Notes: generated by a model from the sequence alone, not told the origin. A stretch of DNA of 64,000 nucleotides from Actinomycetaceae bacterium (GCA_028724905.1 JAQYTG010000015.1:47250-111249); one strand, 5' to 3'; counted from the stretch's first letter, positions 16,296-25,317 are shown. Numbers and translations: made by a program.

Positions 16296-18458
16296 CTAGT
16301 CGGCTTCCATCACGGTCATACTCACCGTGTACTCGTTCTTCTCGCTCCGTGGTAGTGAAAAACTAGCCACATAGCCGGTAATGACCGGCTGGCCAGGTGC
16401 ACGCACCATCACCAGGCTTTTCGTTAATGCCACATCCCGTAGAGCCTCAACCATGCCCAGCGTCTCCGTGCTTGACAAGCCGTACACAGAGGCTGAAATT
16501 GTGACACTCCGCCGGTCTTGCCCACCCATGACCACGCTCGGGCGGGTATGCCCAGCGAAAAAATAGTCTTTCACGTATTCTTTTTCTAGCTTCACATCAA
16601 AATCAATATTGTAGAAAAGCCCACTATTCTCGCCCATACCCGCACCCCAATTCAGGTACACACCCTCAGGGACACTGCCGGAAACAGGAACATCCACTGT
16701 TGTGGATGTGGCCTCCGTACCAGAGGCGGCGATACCGACCACGCGATAATAGACATGTTCGGCAAGCGGCGGGGTCGGGTCTATCGTGTCTCCTGCCGGT
16801 AGGTTCTCGCCGATGGTTTCCCACGCGTCATTGTCGGTGGAGCGTTCGAGCCGGTAGGAGACGGGCATGACTCCTGTCGCGTCCGGTTCGGGGTCGGTGA
16901 TGGTTATGTTCACGGCGGCCTGCTCATCTATCACGGACGTGTCTATGAGCGGCGGGAGGGGGGCGGCGTATGCGACCGTGAACGTTCGCGTACTGTAGGC
17001 TCCCCATACGCGGTTTGCTGCCGCGACCCGTACCCGATATGTTTTCTTATTCTCTAACCCCGTCAGCTGCCACGAGCCAGCCCCACCCGTGAGCGCCCCC
17101 AAACCAGACTGGACGACCTGCCCGCCTGTCTCCACCTCGCCCTTCCAATACTGGGCGTTGCCCCCTGCCGTGAACGACACGAGCGTCATGCTCGTCGCTA
17201 CTGTAGCATCCGTGGCGGGCTGGCTGATGGTCACAGAGGGCGGGGTGACAAGGTCGATACGTGCCGTGGACGACCACGGGGACGGCTTGCTAGGGTCTTG
17301 CCCCCACGTCCTGACCCGCCACCATAGGGTGCGTGGACTCGCACCAGGATTATTCCACACATACACGCCACTATCACCCGTTATCGTGGTGAGAGACTGC
17401 CATTGCGGGCTAGACATATTTGTCGTGTATGAGAGTTCCGCTTTCGACTGGGCCGAGCTATCGGCAGGATTATGCCGCCAGGAAAGCTGTAAGGACTGCC
17501 CAGCCGCCGCATATTGGCCGTTCGGGGCGAGATTCGTTGGAGCATACGGGGCTGCCGCCAACTGGACTTGGTTTGACGAGACTCGCACCGATTCCAGCCC
17601 GCCCGCCGTATGCGCCACACTATACGTGTGCGCAACTGTCGCGGACGGTGAAACAACCATAAAACTCGTCGTACCCTTGCCCACCGTGCCCAACGATGCC
17701 GAACCTTCATAGATACGAGTCTGATACTCTCCCCGTGCCGTGTTCGCCCACGACACCACAACATCCTGGCTACTGTTTTTCACTGCCGACACACCAGACG
17801 GTGCCAACGGGGTCATATACACATAAGAGGAATACACGACAGTGGACGAGCCACCCCTACCAGTCGCATACACCCGATACCTATAATAATGACCAGCAGC
17901 GACACCGGTGTCCGTCCAGGTTTTCCCACCAGCCCCCGACAGTGATGCCACCTGAACATAGCCAGCACCATCCGTCGAACGCTGAACAATCACACTCGAC
18001 ACGGGCGCAGCCGTGGACGCGCTAGCCGTCGCCTGCACCTTGACCTGCGTATCACTCACACGCACAGCCGACACACCAGACGGTGCGGCAGGAGTATTGT
18101 ACGGGCGGGCAGCAACCGTGAACGAACCCGTAACACTAGCAATACTTTTATACGCAATATCCCCAGAAGACCCCGTTACCGTGATCTTCCTACTAGAACC
18201 ATAGTTCCGTAACCAATACGACGTATACTCGCCGAGTTTAACCCGTGTTGAACCAGTAGAAACCGTGTAATGCCCACTCCGTGTCTGCGCGCCCGTCGCA
18301 GCGATCGACCACGTAGCACCATCAGAATCCCACGTCGCAGAATACTTATTCAGCCACAACTCGATCTTGTAATACTCACGATCAGCCTGCTGACTCGTGC
18401 GATTAATCCTTAACAGCAGACTCAAACCACCATTACTACCACCAGTAAAATCAGCCAT
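16296..18458 (-). CDS. Minor tail protein with fibronectin type III repeats
   Basis: 720 residues. N-terminus: beta-sandwich (RINRTSQQADREYYKIELWLNKYSATWDSDGATWSIAATG...), possibly host- or glycan-binding. Middle: at least four Ig/FN3-like units with Pro-rich starts (AAPSGVSAVRVSDTQVKVQ, LAPSGVSAVKNSSQDVVVSW, YAPTNLAPNGQYAAAGQSLQLSW, PLPPLIDTSVIDEQAAVNITI). C-terminus: KLEKEYVKDYFFAGHTRPSVVMGGQDRRSVTISASVYG...NEYTVSMTVMEAD, resembling a distal-tail segment. FN3 and Ig-like domains are common ornaments on siphophage tails and help adsorption. It lies next to the tape measure gene. Confidence 0.82.
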   Translation of the reverse strand: MADFTGGSNGGLSLLLRINRTSQQADREYYKIELWLNKYSATWDSDGATWSIAATGAQTRSGHYTVSTGSTRVKLGEYTSYWLRNYGSSRKITVTGSSGDIAYKSIASVTGSFTVAARPYNTPAAPSGVSAVRVSDTQVKVQATASASTAAPVSSVIVQRSTDGAGYVQVASLSGAGGKTWTDTGVAAGHYYRYRVYATGRGGSSTVVYSSYVYMTPLAPSGVSAVKNSSQDVVVSWANTARGEYQTRIYEGSASLGTVGKGTTSFMVVSPSATVAHTYSVAHTAGGLESVRVSSNQVQLAAAPYAPTNLAPNGQYAAAGQSLQLSWRHNPADSSAQSKAELSYTTNMSSPQWQSLTTITGDSGVYVWNNPGASPRTLWWRVRTWGQDPSKPSPWSSTARIDLVTPPSVTISQPATDATVATSMTLVSFTAGGNAQYWKGEVETGGQVVQSGLGALTGGAGSWQLTGLENKKTYRVRVAAANRVWGAYSTRTFTVAYAAPLPPLIDTSVIDEQAAVNITITDPEPDATGVMPVSYRLERSTDNDAWETIGENLPAGDTIDPTPPLAEHVYYRVVGIAASGTEATSTTVDVPVSGSVPEGVYLNWGAGMGENSGLFYNIDFDVKLEKEYVKDYFFAGHTRPSVVMGGQDRRSVTISASVYGLSSTETLGMVEALRDVALTKSLVMVRAPGQPVITGYVASFSLPRSEKNEYTVSMTVMEAD

Positions 18459-18468
18459 ACCCTCAGCC

Positions 18469-20844
18469 TCACACTCCTTGCATCACAGCCCAGCGGCGTG
18501 CATTCACCACAAAATCCTCAACCGTGCGAATACCTGCTAAATCCTCCGGACGAACATTCACCGTGATCGTTGTCATCCCTTGCTGGGGTAGTGAATCAGG
18601 GCGTCCCGAACCATACATGTCTGGTACTTTTACTGCCCCGCCCAGGCTAGGGCGAATATTCATGGTGTTAAGCGCTTCACGTGTGAGCGTACTCAAAGTA
18701 CGTGCTGCTGATACTGCTTGAGGTGCAGATCTGCTGATGCCTTCCGCCATCGCGTCACCAATGGACAAGCCGGAATAGAGGACCCAGCCTTTACCGGAGA
18801 AGGGTCCTTCTTTCGCTGGGGAGAACGGGAACAGGTTACGGATAGAACCTAGCACGCCCGAGATTTTGTCTTTTATCCATCCGACAGCACCATTAATACC
18901 GTTCCACAAGCCCTCCAGCAGGGCACGGCCAGAATCAACCAGCAGGCTGCCAAGATTCCCCAGTACGCCCAGAATCTTCTCAGGCAGTGACGTGACGAGG
19001 GAAACCACCTTGGAAATACCGGACGTGACACCACGACTGATACCATTCCAGGCTGACGTCACGACACCGCTCAGAGCATTCCAGGCACCCGTGAAAATGC
19101 CTTTAATCATACCCATCGAGCCTGAAATAACACCTTGAATAATGCCAAGCACGCCCGACACAATCCCCTGAATACCATTCCAGGCACCCGACCAGTCACC
19201 GTTAATAACAGCCATCACTGTAGAGATCACGGCCTGAATCGTGGCCAGAGCAGGCTCTATAATCCCCATAATATTCGATAGGACAGCAGACACGATCGGC
19301 ACAAACGCTTGAATAGTCGGCATCAGCACGCCCACGAGTTGGCTAATCAGCGGCGCTACCGCAGCGGCAACCTGTCCGATAATCCCAGCGACCTGCCCAA
19401 TAATCGGCATTAACTGTTGCAGAAGCGCAGCGGCAGGTGGCAACACAGTTTGAACGATCTGCATGACCAGTGGTGTCAGTGACTGAATCGTGCTTGTCAC
19501 GACCGGCATAATCTGGGCAACGAAATTTCCAACAATCGTCACAATCTGGGTTAAAACAGGAGTTAGTAACTGTATCGCCTGCACAAGCACGCCGGAGATA
19601 AGAGTGACGACCGGTGCCAAGGCGTCCCCCAAGCCACCCAGTGTTGTTGTGAGTACCCCGAAAACCTGTGTGAAGAGGGGGGCAAGCCCCCCAACAGCAC
19701 TACTTATCTGCGTGAACGCCCCCACCAGGGCAGCCTGTAGACTCTCCGAACCGGTGACCATTCCGGCGAACAAACCAATCACAATACCCACTGGGCCAGA
19801 CAGTCCCGTCAAGAACTGGCCAATAATAGGTATATGTGATGCGAGACCACCCAGCGCGCCAGCCACACCACCAATCACAGGCAGCATCCCCGACATCGAG
19901 TCTGACAGGGCAGAAAAATCGGTGCTACTAATAAACCCAACAATCACACTAGAAATGTCGTTAATCGCGGCCGATATTCCAGCAGCGATAGCCGTGAACT
20001 TTTCAGGACCAATCGCTTGAATAATGTTCGCCATGCCACGCGTAAGCGCGGTACGCACATTCATAAACGACGTGGCAATACCATTCGTCGCCGATTTCGC
20101 CTGCTCAGCAAACGACGCGAACCCTTCCCCACCATTCTTGTTCAAGTCAATAATCGCATCTTGAAAATCCCGCATCGAGACTTGCCCCGATTGCAAGGCA
20201 GAATAGAGTGTTTGCGCGTTCGCCGACGGTCCAAGCATCGACTTTGCGAGCTGGTTCAACTGGCCAGGCATAGTCTCCATTAAGGTACGCCAGCTCATCA
20301 TGTCCACAGCACCAGACGCAAACATTTGCGTGATCTGTGCCATGCCGCGGGAGGCTTCGGCAGCACCCCTACCTGAAGCGAGAAAAGCATTATTAAGCGC
20401 GAGAGATAGATCTGTCGCGCGAGCGAGCGAGCCGGTGAGCGGCGCTAACGATTGTGCCGTGCCCACAATCCCATCCAACGTTGTAGGCAGACCCGTGATA
20501 CCATCCGAAAGCTTCTTAATCGAGACTTCCGCTTCCTGCGCCGTATAGCCCATGTTCTTCATTTGGCGTGGGAAATTGTTGAGAATATCCACACGCGACA
20601 CGGCAGCACCAAGATTCGCTGTGATCGCCGCACCAACCGCAGCAAACGCTGTCGCCCCCATCCCGGCAACCGCTTTAAACGACGCCCCCAACGTGCTTTT
20701 AATCTGGTTTCCCCACCCCGACGCATGCTTCGATACGACCGTTTCCATACCGCCGATAGCGCCAGAAAGCTCCTTTTTAAGGTTAGGAGCGACGCCTTTC
20801 ATTGACGGGATAATCTGTACATAGGCTGCAGCTAGCTCTGCCAT
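18469..20844 (-). CDS. Tape measure protein of prophage 1
   Basis: 791 residues. The N-terminal tape-measure core domain is visible (SRVDILNNFPRQMKNMGYTAQEAEVSIKKLSDGITGLPTTLDGIVGTAQSLAPLTGSLARATDLSLALNNAFLASGRGAAEASRGMAQITQM...WRTLMETMPGQLNQLAKSMLG). A long hydrophobic, helical centre follows with repeated VVTxIxxLxPLVxQI units, and SPFSPAKEGPFSGKGWVLYSGLSIGDAMAEGISRSAPQAV is the usual C-terminal signature. It sets tail length and travels into the host membrane. At 791 residues the tail should be roughly 110-120 nm by the usual proportionality. Confidence 0.95.
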   Translation of the reverse strand: MAELAAAYVQIIPSMKGVAPNLKKELSGAIGGMETVVSKHASGWGNQIKSTLGASFKAVAGMGATAFAAVGAAITANLGAAVSRVDILNNFPRQMKNMGYTAQEAEVSIKKLSDGITGLPTTLDGIVGTAQSLAPLTGSLARATDLSLALNNAFLASGRGAAEASRGMAQITQMFASGAVDMMSWRTLMETMPGQLNQLAKSMLGPSANAQTLYSALQSGQVSMRDFQDAIIDLNKNGGEGFASFAEQAKSATNGIATSFMNVRTALTRGMANIIQAIGPEKFTAIAAGISAAINDISSVIVGFISSTDFSALSDSMSGMLPVIGGVAGALGGLASHIPIIGQFLTGLSGPVGIVIGLFAGMVTGSESLQAALVGAFTQISSAVGGLAPLFTQVFGVLTTTLGGLGDALAPVVTLISGVLVQAIQLLTPVLTQIVTIVGNFVAQIMPVVTSTIQSLTPLVMQIVQTVLPPAAALLQQLMPIIGQVAGIIGQVAAAVAPLISQLVGVLMPTIQAFVPIVSAVLSNIMGIIEPALATIQAVISTVMAVINGDWSGAWNGIQGIVSGVLGIIQGVISGSMGMIKGIFTGAWNALSGVVTSAWNGISRGVTSGISKVVSLVTSLPEKILGVLGNLGSLLVDSGRALLEGLWNGINGAVGWIKDKISGVLGSIRNLFPFSPAKEGPFSGKGWVLYSGLSIGDAMAEGISRSAPQAVSAARTLSTLTREALNTMNIRPSLGGAVKVPDMYGSGRPDSLPQQGMTTITVNVRPEDLAGIRTVEDFVVNARRWAVMQGV

Positions 20845-20877
20845 AGTCTCACCATCTACTGGGGGATCAGTCCCTAC

Positions 20878-21240
20878 TTACTTTTTGCTGGTTTTTTGTT
20901 CACCCTCGAACGGTCTACGTGGGGCATGTAAAAACCGTTCTGCCTGCTCACGGCTCACCGGAACAGCCCCACGGCCACGCCCATGCCCCACTTGTTGCGG
21001 GCCGTCCTGTTTTTCCGGTTTTAACCCCACCACGGCAGCAACCACACTGAAAAGCGGGTCACGCCACCACCATTGCGGATCTATCGCCCGGCACGTTTCA
21101 CACTCAGGACGAGTAGCGAGCGGCGACGCTAACACCGCCGCCCGCCACAAGGGCATATCCCGCCACGAGCATCCATAAGAACGCCAAAAATCTGTTTCCA
21201 GCTCGTCCGGATACTCAGTGGCGAGATACGCCAGCACCAT
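20878..21240 (-). CDS. Tail assembly chaperone, frameshift-extended part (DUF5361-like)
   Basis: 120 residues, rich in Trp and Arg (VLAYLATEYPDELETDFWRSYGCSWRDMPLWRAAVLASPLATRPECE). It looks like the T half of a G/GT tail-chaperone pair. Its ATG overlaps the stop of the preceding gene (TAATG), but the main product is probably a fusion made by -1 frameshifting at CCCAAAA, giving about 213 residues. The protein guides tail tube polymerisation on the tape measure, whose gene is next. Confidence 0.82.
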   Translation of the reverse strand: MVLAYLATEYPDELETDFWRSYGCSWRDMPLWRAAVLASPLATRPECETCRAIDPQWWWRDPLFSVVAAVVGLKPEKQDGPQQVGHGRGRGAVPVSREQAERFLHAPRRPFEGEQKTSKK

Positions 21241-21518
21241 TATTTTGGGAGTGCAGCAAACAAATCTTCGAGCAGTTGCACGAAGTCTTGCACGGAGGCA
21301 CGCCCCGTGTCAGGGTCACGAATCGTCGCTACCAGACGGTTGCGTTGTTCTTCCCCGATGAGTATGTCGATAATATCGAGGGTGGCGAACATGTCCCCGT
21401 TTTGGGCGTCTTTCAACTGGTAGAGCACGTCCACACTATCCAAATCCCGCGTATCAACAGTGACCGTGACACCGTTCACTTCTACTTCTGTCACTCCGTC
21501 AGGAAGAGTCTCCGCCAT
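21240..21518 (-). CDS. Tail assembly chaperone, short form
   Basis: 92 residues (MAETLPDGVTEVEVNGVTVTVDTRDLDSVDVLYQLKDAQNGDMFATLDIIDILIGEEQRNRLVATIRD...VQLLEDLFAALPK). Small acidic protein between the major tail protein and the tape measure, the invariable place for gpG-type chaperones. I take the ATG that overlaps the upstream TGA (TGATG). The last two sense codons, CCA AAA, are part of a slippery heptamer, so a fraction of ribosomes should continue into the next frame. Confidence 0.85.
   Translation of the reverse strand: MAETLPDGVTEVEVNGVTVTVDTRDLDSVDVLYQLKDAQNGDMFATLDIIDILIGEEQRNRLVATIRDPDTGRASVQDFVQLLEDLFAALPK
21243..21249 (-). promoter_or_regulatory. Programmed -1 frameshift site CCCAAAA
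   Basis: Read on the minus strand the gene ends CTC CCA AAA TAA, so C-CCA-AAA fits the X-XXY-YYZ pattern in the zero frame. Slipping back one base places the ribosome on ATA ATG GTG, which is the frame of the next gene. Siphophage tail chaperones are well known to use this device. Confidence 0.85.
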
Positions 21519-22087
21519 CACGCACCCACCCCTTCCGAAATCACAGCCACATACTCGTAGGCCGTGTTACCCGCATCGTCTGGGTAGGCGGTCACAGTCA
21601 CTTCGTAACCGATCGGTTCACCATCCACATACACCACATCGCCCACCTCGGTTACTTCACCGATCGGTGCAACAATACGCTTCACTTTCTCGCCCGTGAG
21701 CAGGATTTCGAAAACATACACCCAGCGGCCACGGGTAGCACCATTATGTTTCACGGTGCCCTCAGCCACATTCTCTTCACCATAGGCTTGCTTGAGCACA
21801 GACTCATTCAATGATTCGATCATCGTATAGGTGAAGGTCTCGGTGCGTGAGGTTTGCACAGTAAGCACGGTGTCACCGCCCCATGCTTTGATTGCTTCAC
21901 TATCGGATTCCACCGTGTTGGTAATGCCGTCATCACTAATGTATCCAAGGTTCATGAAGGCTTCACTCAGCGCGGTTGTGGCATCCGTTGGCACGGGCGT
22001 ACCAATGGGGGCAGCATACACGCCCCCGATAGCCATTGGCTTACCAACACTCACGTTGGCAGCGTTTTTTGTTCCAGTAGCAGCCAT
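21518..22087 (-). CDS. Major tail protein of prophage 1
   Basis: 189 residues, beta-rich. MAATGTKNAANVSVGKPMAIGGVYAAPIGTPVPTDATTALSEAFMNLGYISDDGITNTVESDSEAIKAWGGDTVLTVQTSRTETFTYTMIE is a typical actinophage/siphophage tail-tube start. It forms the tail tube by polymerising as hexameric rings. Ends with TGATG into the chaperone gene; a clean GGAAGGAG precedes the ATG. Confidence 0.92.
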   Translation of the reverse strand: MAATGTKNAANVSVGKPMAIGGVYAAPIGTPVPTDATTALSEAFMNLGYISDDGITNTVESDSEAIKAWGGDTVLTVQTSRTETFTYTMIESLNESVLKQAYGEENVAEGTVKHNGATRGRWVYVFEILLTGEKVKRIVAPIGEVTEVGDVVYVDGEPIGYEVTVTAYPDDAGNTAYEYVAVISEGVGA

Positions 22088-22121
22088 ATCAGACTCCTTC
22101 CATCATCAAAAGAATTGTTGT

Positions 22122-22475
22122 TTATTGGTAGTTCATCACGCCGATCTCGAGCGTGAACTGGTAGCGGGCGTGCTTAGATTCAGGATCGGGGAAATCGTAG
22201 AGCCCGCCAAGGTTCACGAACGCACACCACGGTTCGAGCCTTAGTTCCTGTGCGGCTAGGCGTGCAGTGTAGGCTAGATTCTGTGCTTGCGCACGCGTGC
22301 CAGCCCATGCTTGTACCGCTATCTGTGGGGAATCGATAAAACGATCCGTAGCCCCGCCGGTGCGTTCTATCGTGATAAACCGTGCAGGGCGTTTCTCGGG
22401 TACAGACGTAAACGCGGTCACGCCGTCTTCCAGCTGTGAGTAGAAGGCAACGAGACGGGCTTCGATAGCCGTCAT
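22122..22475 (-). CDS. Tail terminator-like protein
   Basis: 117 residues (MTAIEARLVAFYSQLEDGVTAFTSVPEKRPARFITIERTGGATDRFIDSPQIAVQAWAGTRAQAQNLAYTARLAAQEL...). The RFITIERTGG...VQAWA..RAQA pattern is typical of tail-terminator/completion proteins that cap the tail tube. Position just upstream of the major tail gene agrees. It overlaps the previous gene by 4 bp. Confidence 0.78.
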   Translation of the reverse strand: MTAIEARLVAFYSQLEDGVTAFTSVPEKRPARFITIERTGGATDRFIDSPQIAVQAWAGTRAQAQNLAYTARLAAQELRLEPWCAFVNLGGLYDFPDPESKHARYQFTLEIGVMNYQ

Positions 22476-22723
22476 ACGCCACCTCCTAACGCTTTCACGA
22501 GTGTGTTTTCTCGCAGATTCTTCTCCGCCGCCTCTTTAGTTGCTGCACGCACACGGCCATGCGCACGAGTTTTCCCCTGCTGGACGCTGGAAAAGAATCC
22601 TTCTCCAGCGCGGCTAGCAACAGCGCGCGACTGCTCACGCAAAATCGCTTGCATTTCTGGAGAATTCATCAACGCTACTGCTCCACGTTTACGGATCTTC
22701 ACTCGCACCGGATATTTAGCCAT
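22472..22723 (-). CDS. HK97 gp10-like head-tail connector protein
   Basis: 83 residues, very basic (AKYPVRVKIRKRGAVALMNSPEMQAILREQSRAVASRAGEGFFSSVQQGKTRAHGRVRAATKEAAEKNLRENTLVKALGG). Short version of the gp10-family connector/neck proteins. The ATG at 22723 is preferred to the TTG one codon upstream. Overlaps both neighbours. Confidence 0.7.
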   Translation of the reverse strand: MAKYPVRVKIRKRGAVALMNSPEMQAILREQSRAVASRAGEGFFSSVQQGKTRAHGRVRAATKEAAEKNLRENTLVKALGGGV

Positions 22724-23048
22724 CAACTCTCACCGCCTGTACTCGCAGCCACCACCGTGTCGGCGTATTTTCCGTCATGTAGGGTGATGGATTTCCCTGC
22801 ACGTCGAAAATTTTGCCGTTAACGCGCACGCATGTATTGCGGAGCGTGCCAGTAAAGCTTTTCGGAAAATGCAGTTCGATCGTTTCTTTATCCCCCACGG
22901 GGCGTAGATTCCCTGCAAGGTCAGTAGTCATCGCTGGTGCCACGAGGACGTCATCAACCTGCTCAACTACTTCGTTCATGATCGGCTCGTTGAACTCGTC
23001 CACGCCGGTTTGTGTGTGGCGCAGTATCTCGATCGTCTGCCCAATCAT
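22716..23048 (-). CDS. Head-tail stopper-like connector
   Basis: 110 residues, beta-rich (MIGQTIEILRHTQTGVDEFNEPIMNEVVEQVDDVLVAPAMTTDLAGNLRPVGDKETIELHFPKSFTGTLRNTCVRVNGKIFDVQGNPSPYMTENTPTRWWLRVQAVRVDG). The pattern T-G-x-D-E-F/Y-N-x-P followed by I-x-V-x-G-x-P matches SPP1 gp16/HK97 gp7-type stoppers, which close the channel after packaging. Confidence 0.78.
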   Translation of the reverse strand: MIGQTIEILRHTQTGVDEFNEPIMNEVVEQVDDVLVAPAMTTDLAGNLRPVGDKETIELHFPKSFTGTLRNTCVRVNGKIFDVQGNPSPYMTENTPTRWWLRVQAVRVDG

Positions 23049-23431
23049 GGGGCCTCTTTTCTCAGGAGCGGGTTGTATTCGTAGGCTCGCGTCGCGCGGC
23101 CACCAAGGCTTCGCGCCTCGGCCTTCGTCAAATACAAATCCCCAGCAGGGTTAGAAAAACTCAACTGTTGACTGTAAGGTCCAGCAGTCATTGAGGCAGA
23201 TGACGCGCCTTGAGCAGCCTCAATCCCGAGGGGTTTACTCATGGCGCGTTTCACGATCGCGCAGGTGACGCGGGTGAGGGTTGCGTCGTTCGCTGTGTTC
23301 CAGCGTGGGCATTCCACTTTGATCAGGTCGCTCGCGTCAGCAATCAGCACTTCTGCTTGAGCGCTTTCGGCGTCGGTGAGTTTGCGCCAACGCGATTCCA
23401 GATTTTGAACTGTTGCGAACGGCGCGTCCAT
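23045..23431 (-). CDS. Head-tail connector (adaptor) protein
   Basis: 128 residues. Helical N-terminus (ATVQNLESRWRKLTDAESAQAEVLIADASDLIKVECPRW...LTRVTCAIVKRAMSKPLG) and the family's C-terminal piece (GASSASMTAGPYSQQLSFSNPAGDLYLTKAEARSLGG). This is the gp6/gp15-like adaptor that binds the portal. Overlaps the stopper gene by 4 bp. Confidence 0.85.
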   Translation of the reverse strand: MDAPFATVQNLESRWRKLTDAESAQAEVLIADASDLIKVECPRWNTANDATLTRVTCAIVKRAMSKPLGIEAAQGASSASMTAGPYSQQLSFSNPAGDLYLTKAEARSLGGRATRAYEYNPLLRKEAP

Positions 23432-23432
23432 C

Positions 23433-23618
23433 TCACTTACCGCCTTTCCTTGCTACCGGCTTAGCCTCCTGTGCCTGCTTCTCGAACGAGAGCGTGATAG
23501 GCAGCTTCTCTAGCTCTTTCGCCACAGCGTCACTCACCACAGCCGCACCGTCAACGAATTGAACATGCGGGGTTGTGACAAGTAACTGCGGGAATTCTTC
23601 ACACGTGGCTCGAATCAT
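23433..23618 (-). CDS. Small phage structural-module protein
   Basis: 61 residues (IRATCEEFPQLLVTTPHVQFVDGAAVVSDAVAKELEKLPITLSFEKQAQEAKPVARKGGK). Resembles the short proteins that often follow the major capsid gene in siphophages and end in a basic tail; possibly a capsid accessory protein. No motif beyond that. Confidence 0.65.
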   Translation of the reverse strand: MIRATCEEFPQLLVTTPHVQFVDGAAVVSDAVAKELEKLPITLSFEKQAQEAKPVARKGGK

Positions 23619-23629
23619 GGCCGATCACC

Positions 23630-24598
23630 TCACGCAGCGACAGTGAGTACGCCGTGAGCCTTCTCATTGCCGTAGATCAATCCGATCTCGCCATACAGCA
23701 TGACCTTCTCTGCCGATCCGCTCGTTGCGAGTGGCTTAGCGAAGAAATGCCCCATACCGGGGATCTCAAGGAACGCCGGCTTCAGCTGTTCAAGCGAAAC
23801 CACAAGCAGCTTGTCCTTAGGCACATACCGGTCAAGCATCACGTTAAACGTCCCGAACGGAGTTTCCAGCGTCTTCAAGTTCACCCCGCCAACAGTCCGT
23901 GTACCTTCTTGATAGTTGACGTCCTTAATGAAAATCTTCGTGAGCGCACGCTTGAGAGTAGAGTTCACAATAAGCGTCGCTGTAGAAGATTCTTGAATGC
24001 CGCCGTTCTCCCACACTTTCTCGATGAGGTCGAGGACGTCTTTCTCAGACAACGTGTCAGCAGTGTTCACTGTGGTTGCTACGTTCGTTGTGATAGCTTC
24101 CAGCAGGCCGCGGGTCTTACGTGGGGCTGAGTTATCAGACGGGAACGCATACTTACCGGTGATAAAGGTTTTTTCAACATCACGCGCAATCTGCTTCATC
24201 TGCGCCGTGAGCTGGAAATCAAGCTCACTCGCGGGAATAGAGAGGCTCCCGAGCTGCACCATTTTATCGGTACCGTTCGTGGAGAGCATCCGGTTAGAAC
24301 CGAGCCGCGTATATGAGATCGATACTGCTTCCTGATGGATCTCCACCACGTTCGATGCCTGGAAACGCGCACGCTCCTCAAAATTGGTTACGTCAGCACC
24401 TTCCACACGCTGGCGTGCATCATCAGCATCACGCAAATCGTATCCTTGCCAAGAAAAAACGGGTGACCCGACAGATTCTCCACCTGTCAGACCGCCGATA
24501 GCCGACAGTAGAGGGGTGTCTTCTGGGGAAGCCGCGAAAAGCTCCCCCGTATAGTTCGGCAAATTATATGTGGTTGCAAGACCGTCAATCTTACCCAT
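23630..24598 (-). CDS. Major capsid protein (SU10/DUF5309 family)
   Basis: 322 residues. GKIDGLATTYNLPNYTGELFAASPEDTPLLSAIGGLTGGESVGSPVFSWQGYDLRD is the usual N-terminus of SU10-type HK97-fold capsid proteins. It continues with RDVEKTFITGKYAFPSDNSAPRKTRGLLEAITTN and ends VMLYGEIGLIYGNEKAHGVLTVA. No separate protease gene is seen in this prophage; the scaffold is encoded just upstream. AAGGAG precedes two adjacent ATGs and the second has better spacing. Confidence 0.92.
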   Translation of the reverse strand: MGKIDGLATTYNLPNYTGELFAASPEDTPLLSAIGGLTGGESVGSPVFSWQGYDLRDADDARQRVEGADVTNFEERARFQASNVVEIHQEAVSISYTRLGSNRMLSTNGTDKMVQLGSLSIPASELDFQLTAQMKQIARDVEKTFITGKYAFPSDNSAPRKTRGLLEAITTNVATTVNTADTLSEKDVLDLIEKVWENGGIQESSTATLIVNSTLKRALTKIFIKDVNYQEGTRTVGGVNLKTLETPFGTFNVMLDRYVPKDKLLVVSLEQLKPAFLEIPGMGHFFAKPLATSGSAEKVMLYGEIGLIYGNEKAHGVLTVAA

Positions 24599-24626
24599 CA
24601 TGTCTCCTTACATAGGACGCAAAACA

Positions 24627-25178
24627 TTACTGTTTGCCAAGTTTCATCGCTTTCAACATGCGCACCAATGCTGTATCTCCAGCCTGCGCTGCGATAACGA
24701 TCTGATCATCAATCGACATTGCCCCTGAATGTTCGGGGCGTTCTTTCACGGAGGGAACACTCTCAGACTTCTTCGTACCATCACCTGTTGGAGCGTCTTG
24801 CTGGGATTTCCATTCAGCCAGCTTGACCGCATAGGCTTCAGGATCATCACCTGGACCGTCAAGAAGCTCTGGCGGCACACCCGTTTTCATCGCGGCTTCG
24901 AGGCGTACTTTCGCACTCCGCTCAGCCTTAATATCCGACTCAAGCGCCGCTACGCGATCATTAAGCTTCTCAGTCTCACTCTTAGAAGCATCATCGCGCT
25001 GCTTCAAGAGCGTCTCAAGCTCATTCACACGCTTCTGCGCCGCCTTCGCAGCAGCGCGCTCAGCTTCGAGCGCTTTCATACCATTCTCGCCAAGCCGTTC
25101 CTCGCTTACTGCTTCCGGCGTCGCGCCAGCCTGCTCCTGCTCGATTTCTTGGCCATCAGTCTGGATAGTTTTATCCAT
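24627..25178 (-). CDS. Phage scaffolding protein
   Basis: 183 residues, highly charged with a long central coiled coil (EERLGENGMKALEAERAAAKAAQKRVNELETLLKQRDDASKSETEKLNDRVAALESDIKAERSAKVRLEAAMKTGVPPELL). The C-terminal region is short and basic. The pattern and position directly before the capsid gene match DUF4355-like/siphophage scaffolds that guide procapsid assembly. Confidence 0.85.
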   Translation of the reverse strand: MDKTIQTDGQEIEQEQAGATPEAVSEERLGENGMKALEAERAAAKAAQKRVNELETLLKQRDDASKSETEKLNDRVAALESDIKAERSAKVRLEAAMKTGVPPELLDGPGDDPEAYAVKLAEWKSQQDAPTGDGTKKSESVPSVKERPEHSGAMSIDDQIVIAAQAGDTALVRMLKAMKLGKQ

Positions 25179-25226
25179 ACTCGTCTCCCTCCTTCAGGGT
25201 TTGGGTGGCCACATCGCGTGGCATCA

Positions 25227-25255
25227 AAAAACCCGCCAGCATCGCACTAGCGGGG
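25227..25255 (-). terminator. Rho-independent terminator 1 in head operon
   Basis: On the minus strand CCCGC...GCGGG closes a hairpin of about 23 nt, followed directly by TTTTTTG. It lies between the small gene at 25318-25485 and the scaffold gene, inside what would otherwise be one long late operon. Confidence 0.8.
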
Positions 25256-25259
25256 ATAT

Positions 25260-25290
25260 AACAAAACCCGCCACTAGATAGTGACGGGCA
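25260..25290 (-). terminator. Rho-independent terminator 2 in head operon
   Basis: Minus strand GCCCGTCACTA-tct-AGTGGCGGG then TTTTG: a stem of 9-10 bp with one wobble. It stands immediately upstream (in transcription order) of terminator 1, making a tandem pair. Confidence 0.75.
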
Positions 25291-25317
25291 CAACTAATAA
25301 AAGAGCTACGAACCTGA

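Noticed and set aside
17089..17712. Plus-strand frame of 207 codons inside the fibronectin-repeat tail gene
   Set aside because: Antisense to clear FN3 repeats; composition follows the mirror of Thr/Ser-rich codons.
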